64,000 nucleotides of DNA from Cristatella mucedo (Eukaryota; Bryozoa; Phylactolaemata; Cristatellidae). The translations under genes were made by a program, and so were the position numbers. Positions 33,885-44,181 of this stretch are shown piece by piece. The notes under the pieces were generated by a model, which saw only the letters and a program-made list of their open reading frames with translations, made no database searches and had not been told where the DNA came from. Each line of letters starts with the position of its first letter. Position 1 is the stretch's first letter. The stretch is taken from assembly GCA_009760855.2 (NCBI GenBank), contig WPIO01000129.1:248001-312000 (forward strand), in the 5' to 3' direction.

Positions 33885-35480
33885 AGTCTTAAAAATGCAA
33901 TATAAGGTATCTCAGTCTGTAACTTTACAAAGCTCAGCTGCTTTTGGTGGCATTTGGTAGCCAACATAAGATCCATAAAGACAAACGGGAGAGCATAGCT
34001 GAGTCAGCAGGGCAGTTGAGGAAATAAGTAACATAGAAGTAGCAGCTCAGAACAGCTGTGAAGGGATTGTCATGTTCGGCAACTTAGGCGTAGTCTTCGT
34101 TGTGTAAGAATCGTGGAAGTTTGTTCCACAATCTGGGACCGGCACAGCAAAAGGTTCTGTCGTAAAGGGTCTTTAAGCGGAGGAATGGAACAGTTAATTT
34201 ATTGTCCTTGTAGCACCTGAAAGCACGAGAATGCTGTAGGGAAGGGGTCATGCCGCGGTGGCCTTCTATATCAGTATAAGAACTTCGCTTTGCATTCGTT
34301 TTTTAATGGGCAGCTATTCTAGCTCTTTGAGCAAAGCAGACACGTGGTCAAACTTCTGTGATTTGAAAATTAGCCTTGAAGCCATATTCATCGCCAGCCT
34401 CAATGGCCTAGTGGCTTTTGTCGGTAGCCCGACCAAAAGGAAATGATGCTAGTTTTGGCAGAGAAAGAGTTGGTAACTTTTTTTAAAGCCACTGTTAAAG
34501 ACGGTTCCTAACCTTAAATTGGGATCAGACGTGATGGCTAGCTTCGGAAGCAGTCTTCTTATCGATACTTTCAAAATGTAGGCAGTTTTAAGATGGCACC
34601 TGAATTCCAAGACAATTGTTATGGTCGCACAGCAGCATAACCTATAGCAAGAAAAAAGCCTTCAAGTCCAGCAACACGCTTAGGGTTTCTTATAAGTGCA
34701 GTTCAGTTTTATCCTCACATAGTTTAAGGAACCAATTTCGGCAAGGCAGACTTTTATTTTATTAAGTGCTGCAGCAAACTCCTACGGGATTAAATTTGAT
34801 TACAGCTGAGTATCATCAGCATAAAATAAATATCTTATTCCATGGCCTGCATCAATTTTGACAGAGTTTTTGAATTAATTACGAACATTCAGTTAGGAAC
34901 AAAGGACCGAGTATGGACCCTAGAGGGACACGACAGATGAGTGGTCTAGAAGATAAGACTTGAACCTCAGACGACACGGATTTTACACAATTAGACAAGT
35001 ATGATTAAACTACGCCAGTGCCTCGTCTAACAGACAGATCGTTGTTATCCATCATTCTAGTAGGACATCGTAATTGTCGGTTTCAATGTCCGCGGACAGA
35101 TCTAGCAGAACTAGGGCAGTGACATTGCAGGAATCTTTTCTGCAAGGTAAGTATTTGGTTTCGTGGAGAAAAGCAGTTTCAGACGGGCGCTGCTCGCAAA
35201 ACTAGATTGAAATCTTTCCATGATTTCATTATTTTCGATGTGCACTACCAGCTGATTAGCGGCATTTGTAAAGAATATGCGATAAAAATGAGGATTTGAA
35301 ATCGGAAGGTCTTTTCCATGGACCTCTGTATTTAATCCATCTTTTTTTAAGTATCCACATAACGATGGCTGATTAAGAGGACTTGGGTGCAACTCCTTTT
35401 CTCAGATAACCATTATAAAGTTTGGTTATGGCTAGGCAAAGTTTATCTGCCTGTGAAGACCAAAGTGATGACAGTATAGG
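33885..35480 (-). mobile_element. LINE-B copy, longest, with degenerate RT
   Basis: Reverse-strand relic of the second L2-like family. From its 3' side: tail words at 33918-33965 shared with 1848-1960; TTCCACAATCTGGGACCGGC and CTTTAAGCGGAGGAATGGAA at 34120-34190. The RT active site reads YADDTQL at about 34808-34828, and a VLLDLSADIETDN block (first catalytic Asp, usually LDLSAAFDTIDH) at about 35060-35106. Upstream, NNEIMERFQSSFASSARLKL (35165-35230 region) parallels the QSGFR-HSTETAL block. Numerous stops between blocks. Order and spacing fit one element, 5'-truncated near or beyond 35480. Confidence 0.75.
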
Positions 35481-38400
35481 GTGTTCAGAAAAGTAACTTT
35501 TTTACTAGATCTTGTTATGGTAGCCATATCGTATGCAGAAATCAAAGAAAATTTTTCAATGACGGTCACAGGTTTCGATTTAGCACCTGCTTGATTCAGG
35601 GGGGTTTTGTGAAGGTATATATGTGCGAAATTATTTATAGTAAAGAAGGCTGAAACATCTATGGCGGAGCCCTTAATATCTTGGTACTGAGACCTACCAG
35701 CATTTTCCAGCAAATTGCTTACTGTCTTACAAATCCGTTTAGGGTCTTAGTGGCAGGACATCAGTTTTCGAGTGAAAAAGCAGCCCTGACATTTTAGGCT
35801 TCCCCTTGTAGACTCGGAGGAATTCTATAAAATTGACTAGATCTTCATCAGATTGAGAATTCTTACAACTGCCTTCGAGGCTGCACTTAACATGGTGCAT
35901 ATTTTAGAAATGTTTGTAAATTGTAATTTGTGAAGAATCTCCATGACTCCGTAAACGGACAGGGTGTATGAGAGCATGTTTCTCAAGAATAGTCCTAAGC
36001 GTCAGGTTCAAAGTAATAACTATAAACAAATTACTTTCATGATGAAAATCCTATATCTATGTAGTTTTTAGTTATTTTTTTAAGTAGCTAATCAAGTGGT
36101 AAGCACACAAGGCATTGTCGATAGCGGTTATATAGCGTTCAAATTTTGAAAAGAAAGCAATTTTCTAAGATGCTTCACAAACCGCCTTTTTAATGATCTC
36201 CGTCAAACATCGTGGTTTTAATACTGGTTCTATGGGCACGAGTTTATGATTTGGCATAGAGCAATAATGTTGAATCTAGAGTGGAGTATTTCAACAAATT
36301 TTAAGCTATTTCCAAACCAAAGAAGCTATTGCTATTCATTTGCAGCCACCATTCAATTTCTTGCATGCTTTGTTAGAATCTAAAGAGAGCGCTTAAGCTA
36401 TATCGAGAAGAGTAGTGGTAAATACTTTAGATCAGGTAAATGGTAAAGTTTAATTACTCGAAATATAAAACACGAGAAAATCAGTTGTAAACTGTTTCCG
36501 CCTAGCATTTTTAAGACGTAGGACAAATTATCACAGTTGCTCTAATGGCCGTAGACCCGGGTGAGGTTGACACCCGTTTGACCTATGGCAAAGCGAAAGA
36601 TGAGGAATGCGCTCAATCAGCAAACTAGTGTGCTCATGACCAGGTAATGAATTATATCAATAATACAATACGGTTAATGTACTCATCAGCTTTGAAATAT
36701 GTAAAATCCTGTGAGAATGATCTACCAATGAATTTTAAAAAATAACCAGCTAAGCAAACAGTTTCGTTTCGTGGACTACTTCATTTGATCTAAAATCACA
36801 TGAACGCTGGTGAGGTAACTATGATTGGTCTCGTATAGCATTAGCTTCGAACCAAATGTAAAGCTGGATAGCTGAGGTTATTTTTTAAAGACGCAACATT
36901 TCGAAAAAATATATATGGTACACTATAAGAAAGTTGAAGACTTACAATGAAAATTACGAAAGGAATCCAAGCACCTCGTAGAAATATCCACAAATTTTTA
37001 GTTGGTTTATTCTCCCATCACTACTAATTAATGATGTTGGTTTATTTTCTCAGCACTACTAATTAAAGTGAGAAAGCCAGTCGCGCGTCAAGATAGCGAC
37101 CTGTACTTGTATGAATTGTGTGTAAAAACATATAATTCTACCATGACTCGGGAGAGTGAGTTCACGGGCAATGAGTCGCTAGCGGTACGTAGCGAGTGAA
37201 AGCTATGATAGCAATTACTATGATAATATTTTATCGAAATGTGCTATAGATCTCCCTAAATGAAGCAAAACTCTAGTTAGAGCTGTATGAGGTTCGAGAA
37301 TGATTAATTGCCAAGAGTTTAGTAAAGCACTTATAACAGCTTTTACATGCTGTTATTGTATGGCACTTGGTGCCTTTTTTACGCTGTAAAATAATCTTTT
37401 ACTAGTCTATAAAATTGTGCCCAAGAGAGATTTATATCTTTACAAAAGAAATAGGCATGACGCTTCCTCTAGACCAAACTTGTAAGCCACTAAGTCCGTT
37501 TTAAGATGACTACTAGAAAATGAGACTGGGAATGTAGTTTTGTTAATGAATAGAGGCATTTTTTTTTAATTTTGAAGTCACCCGGTATTAAAGTGCAATT
37601 ATTTTTTATATAGGACCACCATATTTCTTTTGAAATAAATTTACTAGGAACATCTGAGAACAAGAAAACCTCTCCCTTAGATAGCAGCCAAGCAACAAAG
37701 AATAGGCCAGCACTTTTACTGCCTGAAAATGCTTGAAAGCTAATAAAGAAACCATTCAGAAATATGCTTTTACTGGATACTTTTCACGTAATTCCCTTTT
37801 TACTAAAATATCTTGGTAATATTGCGGCAAAAGATAACATATCGCGTGATTAAGATTATGGTGGAAATTTTATTCAGTGGAAACATTGTCTTAATATGAC
37901 ACTTTTAATCAATGAGGTATGCCTGAGACATAACTGCTCTTTGAAGGATGGTGCTCAAACTGTGCCTCCTTCCATACAAGATTTAATTCAATTTTTTTTG
38001 AATCGTGTATAAAGTTGACTGCCTTCTAAGACTCTTCGGCTCATAACATACCTTGCTGCTGCTTGTTGCTGGTGATGGAATTAAGCTCACTAAGTTTTTC
38101 CGGTTTTTTTAAGCGCCTCTGGTTAAGCTCGACCAAAATCTCTATCGGCTCAAAAATTGTAAGGAAGCAGAATTCAATTCAAGGTCGGAAAGTGCCACTA
38201 ATTTTAATTAGATTTTCTAGAAACTTACTTTTTTGTACTGAGCGTCTGGATTTGCCTTAGTGGAGATTCTATCTGAGATCAATGTGAAATTGTCCGCTAT
38301 ACGTGGTCGCCATCTAACTTTACTTTAGGGGTACCTGCATAGGGTAACTGAATTTCTTGTTTCATAGTGAAAAACCTTCTTAGTAGATCATTCTTTAACT

Positions 38401-38639
38401 TGTCAGTATAAAGTGCATTATTCTGATTCGCCAATTTGCTTTACTTCTACTATATTTTATCGAACTGTTTAGTCAACTATAGTCAACGAATTAGTTCGCG
38501 GTAATAGTATTGTGTTTAGTCCCAAAACAAACTGTTGCGCATATCTCCAGTGTATTTTTCAATAAAGATTTAAGTTTTGATCAAATAATATTCCTTAAGC
38601 ATTGTTTGTCAGAGTCTTTGGATTTATACATGCACGTTG
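35481..38639. other. No firmly recognised gene (3.2 kb)
   Basis: Very AT-rich. A minus-strand frame at 35432-35713 directly upstream of the LINE-B RT may be its decayed endonuclease-RT linker, but has no diagnostic motif. The rest is unassigned; the frame 38063-38260 (+) has no motif. Confidence 0.4.
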
Positions 38640-38790
38640 CCGAGCTGGTTTGGCACTTAAGGTTAAGGTGGTGAGCTTATAGCCCCGACCAAGGTCCAGC
38701 CGAGGTCGTGGGCACGAGCCCGTGTCATTTGTGAAGCACCTGGATAGAGATTAAGTTCTCACAGAGGACTACACGAGTTATTGATATAGT
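38640..38790 (+). mobile_element. SINE-A copy
   Basis: Head CGAGCTGGTTTGGCACTTAA, CCCCGACCAAGGTCCAGCCG, B-box-like GGGCACGAGCCC, LINE-type tail CACCTGGATAGAGATTAAGT. A short insertion sits before CCCCGACC relative to other copies. Confidence 0.8.
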
Positions 38791-38817
38791 TGTATATATA
38801 TATATATATATATATAT
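38783..38817. repeat. (AT)n microsatellite at the SINE 3' end
   Basis: AT dinucleotides replacing the usual ATT repeats that end SINE-A copies. Confidence 0.9.
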
Positions 38818-39616
38818 TGACATTTCTATGAATTTTTAATCATGCTATTAAAGCTGTCTAGTTATAGCAAATATGTTCACAAGCTCTCGGTCGTCGGAGC
38901 ACCGGTAAAGTGAGCTCAAAAGTGGCTCAGTCAGACGCAATGAGGTACAAAGCAAAATTCGGAAACGTTAAAATGTTCTTAAAGCAACCACTCATTTCCA
39001 GATCTCGAGGGTTTGCTCAGAGTAATCACAACAGCAAATGGCCTAGCAATCTTTGCTTGCATACCCAGAATTCCTGCTGGCTTCTTTGCACCAATCCATA
39101 TCATTATTATTAGCCCTCGAAGCTAATAGGATGAGAATTTTTAATAGTTTTATGAGCCGCACTACTCCACCTTATACCGACCACTTGGGTAACCTGTGTC
39201 GTCACTCTTAAATAAGCCAGGCGATTTGAAAATTATCAACGCGGACTGCTTGGGCCAGCATAATGGGCTCTGCATGATAGATCCGGAAGAAAGAAAGTGA
39301 GCTGTCATAAGACGCCTTACTATATGCATATTGCCGCTGTATCATCGCGCCAAGGTGAGATTTCTGTTTCTACCTAAAAACTACATACTTTTACGAGCAT
39401 TAATACCTTTCCAGCAATAAAATGTAGCTATTACCATAGATCTTAAAATCTCAATAGTAACCTTTTACATGAATCTACTTTTGAAAAATTGAGCACTTTC
39501 CTATAGTTACCCACTATTTTAGCTACTATGGAAATTTAATGTTCGTGAAATGCACAATAAATGGATTCTCAGTGTAAAAATTGATAAAGTAGTGGTAGAC
39601 ATAGACTATAGTGGTA
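38818..39616. other. No recognised gene
   Basis: Left flank of the satellite array. The frame 38910-39113 (+) has no motif and no repeats were recognised. Confidence 0.45.
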
Positions 39617-40150
39617 GGGCTTGCGGGCTTGCGGGCATGCTTACGGGCTTGCGGGCTTGCGGGCATGCTTGCGGGCTTGCGGGCTTGCGGGCTTGCGGGC
39701 TTGCGGGCATGCTTGCGGGCTTGCGGGCTTGCGGGCTTGCGGGCTTGCGGGCTTGCGGGCTTGCGGGCTTGCGGGCTTGCGGGCTTGCGGGCTTGCGGGC
39801 TTGCGGGCTTGCGGGCTTGCGGGCTTGCGGGCTTGCGGGCTTGCGGGCTTGCGGGCTTGCGGGCTTGCGGGCTTGCGGGCTTGCGGGCTTGCGGGCGGGC
39901 TTGCGGGCTTGCGGGCTTGCGGGCTTGCGGGCTTGCGGGCTTGCGGGCTTGCGGGGGCTTGCGGGCTTGCGGGCTTGCGGGCTTGCGGGCTTGCGGGCTT
40001 GCGGGCTTGCGGGCTTGCGGGCTTGCGGGCTTGCGGGCTTGCGGGCTTGCGGGCTTGCGGGCTTGCGGGCTTGCGGGCTTGCGGGCTTGCGGGCTTGCGG
40101 GCTTGCGGGCTTGCGGGCTTGCGGGCTTGCGGGCTTGCGGGCATGCTTAC
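39617..40150 (+). repeat. Tandem array of the 8-mer GGGCTTGC
   Basis: About 66 head-to-tail copies of GGGCTTGC. Deviations are few: GGGCATGC variants at about 39632, 39664, 39706 and 40140; one GCGGGCGGGC slip at about 39893; one GCGGGGGC slip at about 39953. The + strand follows a G3-N5-G3-N5 rhythm. Because 8 is not a multiple of 3 and the unit makes no stop, all three + frames stay open and encode the same octapeptide (LRACGLAG). Frames of several hundred codons here are therefore an artefact of the repeat, not genes. Confidence 0.97.
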
Positions 40151-40460
40151 GGGCTTACGGGCTTACGGGCTAACGGACTTACGGCTTACTGGCTTACTGG
40201 CTTACGGCGGCTTACGGCTTACGGCAGCTTACGGCGGCTTACGGCTTACGGCGGCTTACGGCGGCTTACGACGGCTTACGGCCTACGGATTAGGGCTTAC
40301 GGCTTACGCCTTACGGCTCACGGCTTACGGTGGCTTACGGCTTACGGCTTGCGGATTACGGATTACGGTTTACGGATTACGGATTACGGCTTACGGCGGC
40401 TTACGGCTTACGGATTAGGGCTTACGGCTTACGGCTTACGGCGGCTTACGGCTTACGGCG

Positions 40461-40499
<39 letters not shown>

Positions 40500-40600
40500 C
40501 TTACGGCTTACGCTTACGGCTTACGCTTACGGCTTATGGCTTACGGCTTACGGCTTACGCCTTACGCCTTACGGCTTGCGGCTTGCGGCTTGCGGCTTGC
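40151..40600 (+). repeat. Degenerate CTTACGG array (7-mer and 10-mer mix)
   Basis: The array continues with A replacing G in the core (CTTACGG). Seven-base units (GGCTTAC), ten-base units (GGCGGCTTAC) and variants (GGATTAC, GGTTTAC, TTAGGGC) are mixed irregularly. It is the most diverged part of the array. Confidence 0.93.
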
Positions 40601-40890
40601 GGCGGCTTGCGGCGGCTTGCGGCGGCTTGCGGCGGCTTGCGGCGGCTTGCGGCGGCTTGCGGCGGCTTGCGGCGGCTTGCGGCGGCTTGCGGCGGCTTGC
40701 GGCGGCTTGCGGCGGCTTGCGGCGGCTTGCGGCGGCTTGCGGCGGCTTGCGGCGGCTTGCGGCGGCTTGCGGCGGCTTGCGGCGGCTTGCGGCGGCTTGC
40801 GGCGGCTTGCGGCGGCTTGCGGCGGCTTGCGGCGGCTTGCGGCGGCTTGCGGCGGCTTGCGGCGGCTTGCGGCGGCTTGCGGCGGCTTGC
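40601..40890 (+). repeat. 29 identical copies of GGCGGCTTGC
   Basis: Twenty-nine 10-base units with no substitution or indel across 290 bp, implying very recent expansion or homogenisation. Ten is also not a multiple of 3 and gives open frames in all three + phases (repeating GLRRLAAACG). Confidence 0.97.
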
Positions 40891-41020
40891 GGCTTGCGGC
40901 TTGCGGCTTGCGGCTTGCGGCTTGCGGCTTGCGGCTTGCGGCTTGCGGCTTGCGGCTTGCGGCTTGCGGCGGCTTACGGTTTACGGATTACCGCTTACGG
41001 CTTACGCCTTACGGCGGCTT
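40891..41020 (+). repeat. 7-mer CTTGCGG block and linker of the array
   Basis: About 11 copies of CTTGCGG followed by a linker GGCGGCTTACGGTTTACGGA, TTACCGCTTACGGCTTACGC. The same linker recurs at about 41261-41305. Confidence 0.93.
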
Positions 41021-41230
41021 GCGGCGGCTTGCGGCGGCTTGCGGCGGCTTGCGGCGGCTTGCGGCGGCTTGCGGCGGCTTGCGGCGGCTTGCGGCGGCTT
41101 GCGGCGGCTTGCGGCGGCTTGCGGCGGCTTGCGGCGGCTTGCGGCGGCTTGCGGCGGCTTGCGGCGGCTTGCGGCGGCTTGCGGCGGCTTGCGGCGGCTT
41201 GCGGCGGCTTGCGGCGGCTTGCGGCGGCTT
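41021..41230 (+). repeat. 21 identical copies of GCGGCGGCTT
   Basis: Second perfect block of the same 10-mer (another phase of GGCGGCTTGC). With the preceding linker it forms a higher-order unit of about 293 bp that is present twice. Confidence 0.97.
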
Positions 41231-41385
41231 GCGGCTTGCGGCTTGCGGCTTGCGGCTTGCGGCGGCTTACGGTTTACGGATTACCGCTTACGGCTTACGC
41301 CTTACGGCGGCTTACGGCGGCTTACGGCGGCTTACGGCGGCTTACGGCGGCTTACGGCTTACGGCTTACGGCTTACGCTTTAGGG
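41231..41385 (+). repeat. Right end of the satellite array
   Basis: A short 7-mer CTTGCGG block, the recurring linker, then about five CTTACGGCGG units and four CTTACGG units, ending at ACGCTTTAGGGCTGCGC. Beyond about 41390 the sequence is unique. Confidence 0.93.
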
Positions 41386-41740
41386 CTGCGCTTTCTCCGC
41401 CTAAATCCACCCTTGCTCGTATTCCGCGCTTTAAGTAATACGTACTTGGGCGCAACTACATCTCTTGAGCTCGAGTTTTACTGACTGGACCTCTGAGGCT
41501 TAGCGTTCATTCGCAGGAACGCGCTGCACGCCGTAGTGCGTGCCCGCTATAACGGGTACGAGTACGTGCCTGGCGGCGTTAAGTGGGACCGAACTCCTGC
41601 GGGACCGAACTGTATAACTCGCCGCCGCTGCAACCTCCGTCGCCGCTCGCTCCATTAGAAACCATCCTTCCAATCCATCCATTCTCCTAATTAGACTTAC
41701 TTGATTTTATTTTATTAGACCATGAGTTTCACATGTTCAT

Positions 41741-41748
<8 letters not shown>

Positions 41749-41782
<34 letters not shown>
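41749..41782. repeat. (AT)n microsatellite
   Basis: Pure AT dinucleotide run preceded by GTGTGT. Confidence 0.95.
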
Positions 41783-41784
<2 letters not shown>

Positions 41785-41804
41785 TTTGTTATAGTTTCAT
41801 CAAC

Positions 41805-41960
41805 ATAGGGGGAAATGTCATACCCCAGAGGGGATAATGTTCGCGTAATATGTCCTAGGGTCCACCCGGGTGGAAGGACCAGGGGAAATGTTCTAAGGTC
41901 TACCAGGGGGAGGGTAATGTCGGGGGGGGGGGGCTAGTCCACGGGAGGAACGTCCTACAA
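41805..41960 (+). repeat. G-rich imperfect repeats
   Basis: The motif GGGG(G)(A)-AATGT appears four times: AGGGGGAAATGTC, AGGGGATAATGTT, AGGGGAAATGTT and GGGAGGGTAATGTC. It ends in a run of 12 G (41922-41933). A purine run followed by TGTCAT could be a polypurine tract and LTR start, but there is no matching LTR to prove it. Confidence 0.6.
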
Positions 41961-42730
41961 CCGTTGCAAAGCTTTACCCGACTTCTTCTTGGTACCTTCG
42001 GATATTCCTCAGCTGATATTCTTCGCTGTGGCTGTTCATGAGCCGTCCTTAGATATGCTACTCAATACAATACCTACTTGGCATGAGGTGCGATGTCGCT
42101 TTAGGCTATACTTAGACGTCGAATCTTCTTCTGTGGGTCGGAAAGGCCCTCCTTTCATCCTACGTTCGCCCTATTAACCATTTAGCTATTAAGCTTAAGA
42201 CTCGCTAGTTTAAAGCACCATTCGATGTTATCGGTGCCTCAATTGACCATTTTAGAAAGTGCTGCTAGAATAGTTAGTCTCAGGCTGGTTCCGGAAACAG
42301 ACCGATTTTTCGAGGCGACTATACTGAGACCTATCGATCGCGGAACTGAACCTACAACCCTTGCCCCGGTTGCTCCCCAAGAGTCCATCTACCGATGAAG
42401 CTTCGATCTCTTAGATGGTCAAGGCACTTACCAGCATGCTCTGACGCTTCAAGCAAGCGCTAGCACTCAGTCACATAGCTCCCAATATCAACACCCCGAT
42501 CAGCTTCGGACACTATACCGGCTCATCACCGTTCAGGCAGGCTCGACCATAATTCAGTCGTCTTGTACTGCCTTCGCGCTCCACGCTGTTTACTGTCGTT
42601 ACTTTTCATACGCATCGGCAATTTCTACACCAACCATGCCACTGGGTCATTCGTCTACGAAACGTGCGAGAAGCCCCCACCCCCCTACCCCACCAACCGG
42701 GCGTCGGATATTGGGGGCGGATGCTTGGTG

Positions 42731-42846
42731 ATATTTAAGGTCACGTGGGCGGGTATCAGAGCTAGCAGTTTCTCTCTGACGATAGCAACTGTCGGACCAC
42801 GCCAGCGTTGGCTCCGATAAAGAGAGACTAGTCGTCGTGCAGAGCC
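42731..42846 (+). promoter_or_regulatory. Putative promoter of the LITAF-like gene
   Basis: ATATTTAAG (42731-42739, TATA-like) is followed at once by GTCACGTG (42740-42747), an E-box of the CLEAR type, and GGGCGGG (42747-42753), a GC/Sp1-type box. The start codon is about 100 bp downstream in a GCCATGT context. A GGGGGCGG box lies upstream near 42713. Position and motifs are seen directly; promoter function is inferred. Confidence 0.5.
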
Positions 42847-42916
42847 ATGTCAAACGACCAGCCTCCACCCTACGAAGCGCTGCCGGAACAGAACAAATCA
42901 CCTCACGGTTGCAGTG
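42847..42916 (+). CDS. LITAF-like gene, exon 1 (start codon, PPPY motif)
   Basis: The start ATG (42847) opens MSNDQPPPYEALPEQNKSP, then HGCS and one base of the next codon, before a GTAAAT donor at 42917. The PPPY at residues 6-9 is the WW-domain ligand typically found near the N-terminus of LITAF/CDIP1-type proteins, where it recruits NEDD4-family ubiquitin ligases. The exon ends in phase 1 and exon 2 starts with the two bases needed, so the join (GGT, Gly) keeps the frame. Supporting context: promoter-like motifs lie just upstream and the composition is GC-rich. The main doubt is the 13-kb distance to exon 2. An alternative first exon cannot be excluded without transcript data. Confidence 0.65.
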
Positions 42917-43679
42917 GTAAATAAGCTAGCTGTGTCCGACTCCCAAGCCTACGTCCTGTAGGTAGATGGGAAGTACACGGGTCGGTGCCCTGCTGCAGCT
43001 CGATCATGGCGCGGTTGCAGGCTCGCGTGCGCGTTTGGCATTGAGGCTAGGTCTCTATCTGGCTTCCACAGCATGCGAACGAACGAAGTGATCTCGAGCT
43101 TCGGTTTGTCGATAGTACTTGTCCCTTGCCTATTCACTTTTTCCATCGGGCTTACTTCGCCACTGCTTAGAGCTCCCTGGTTACAAGACCTATGAACCTT
43201 TGAACCTCCGATAGACTCCCTTAGTGATATCAGACTTTAGTTTTTCGCAGTTGTTGCCCTCTGGCTATCGTCCCCCCTCGGATAAGCTGCTCGGCGATCT
43301 TCTGTTCCCAGATGGCCAGATTTAGTGAGAGTCAACAAGCTATGAATTCTGGACAGGGCCCGGCCAAGTGAAGCCCAAGTCTGCGATCCCGCATCTATTG
43401 GAGTGACCCCGAGCCAAGCTGGTAAATGACCGCGAGCCCAACGTTAGGCATTTGCTGTAAAATGCTGGATGTATGGAGATGTTTGCAAACTAGCCATATG
43501 ACGACTGCCGGTACGGTTGCTGGCCGAGGCCAAGCTCGGTCGAAGCCCTTGCAGGGAGAGACGATAAATGTTACTCGTTTTCTCGAAGCTTTGGTAGCTG
43601 GACTTGCAGCTGCTTGGTTACATGCTACGGCCCCCAGAGCCGTGCTCTGCAGCCAAATCGTAAGTCGGAGCTATTCTTG
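42917..43679. other. Start of intron 1, GC-richer, no recognised element
   Basis: Intronic sequence with short frames on both strands and no known motifs. Composition resembles the upstream 41.4-42.8 kb region and differs from the AT-rich repeats around it. Confidence 0.5.
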
Positions 43680-43792
43680 AGCCATAGTGTGACTCAGGGG
43701 TAAGAATTTGAACGACCAAAGTCGTGGGCTCGAGCCCTGTGACATATAGAAAGCACCTGGATAGAGATTAAGTTATTTTAGAGCATGTGTGG
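43680..43792 (+). mobile_element. SINE-A copy, partial head
   Basis: GGGCTCGAGCCCTGTGACAT and the LINE-type tail CACCTGGATAGAGATTAAGT are clear. The A-box part (CATAGTGTGACTCAGGGGTA) is diverged and shortened. Confidence 0.75.
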
Positions 43793-44039
43793 TAGTTACC
43801 TGCAATCACTTAAGTATGGAATGAAATGACATGCTTGTTGTGCAATAGACAGGATTAAGCTAAGCAAGATGCTAGACCTGGGCCTTGCCAGAGCATTTTG
43901 TGCTACGAGGCTACGAGTATGCTGTGCCATACCCTTGCCCTATGCTTAAGCCTACACTTATGCAGTGGTAAACGACGTGGATTGAAAAGGAATCAGAACA
44001 TATATATATCAGATGATGACATTTCTGTCGATGGAAGAG
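43793..44039. other. Intron 1, unassigned
   Basis: No element recognised. Confidence 0.4.
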
Positions 44040-44181
44040 AAAAATGTGATTCATTTGTATAGCTCCCCAAGAGAACTTAATCTGTATTCAGGTGCTTCAG
44101 GTATGCCTCTGGGCTCGAGCCAGCGACCCCAGCCAGACCTTGGTCGGAGCGAGCACCTTAGCTGCTGGACCAAACCAGCTA
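44040..44181 (-). mobile_element. SINE-A copy, reversed
   Basis: Begins with the reversed tail (GATTCATTTGTATAGCTCCC, CAAGAGAACTTAATCTG), then CTGGGCTCGAGCCAGCGACC and the reversed head ending GCTGGACCAAACCAGCT. Nearly full length. Confidence 0.85.

Larger units (their letters stand above)
41386..42690. other. GC-richer unassigned region upstream of the promoter
   Basis: Unique sequence between the array and the promoter. It includes a CpG-rich part at 41480-41660, a microsatellite and a G-rich block listed separately. An open stretch without a stop runs about 42400-42735 (+) but has no early ATG, no motif and no splice logic. It may be non-coding. Confidence 0.4.

Noticed and set aside
39641-40144. 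Minus-strand 167-codon frame (PASPQARK repeats)
   Set aside because: Complement of the 8-mer array; same artefact.
40151-40600. Interstitial telomere-like repeats (TTAGGGC words among TTACGGC)
   Set aside because: TTAGGG-like words are only occasional variants of the CTTACGG unit. There is no run of a known telomere repeat.
39550-41484. Long + strand frames (207, 590, 265, 384, 300 codons) as protein genes
   Set aside because: They are all read from the same short tandem units and every frame stays open by necessity. There is no unique sequence, no start context and no domain.
42400-42735. Stop-free stretch upstream of exon 1 as extra N-terminal coding sequence
   Set aside because: No ATG until near its end, no motif, and it stops before the TATA-like/E-box region and the exon 1 ATG.
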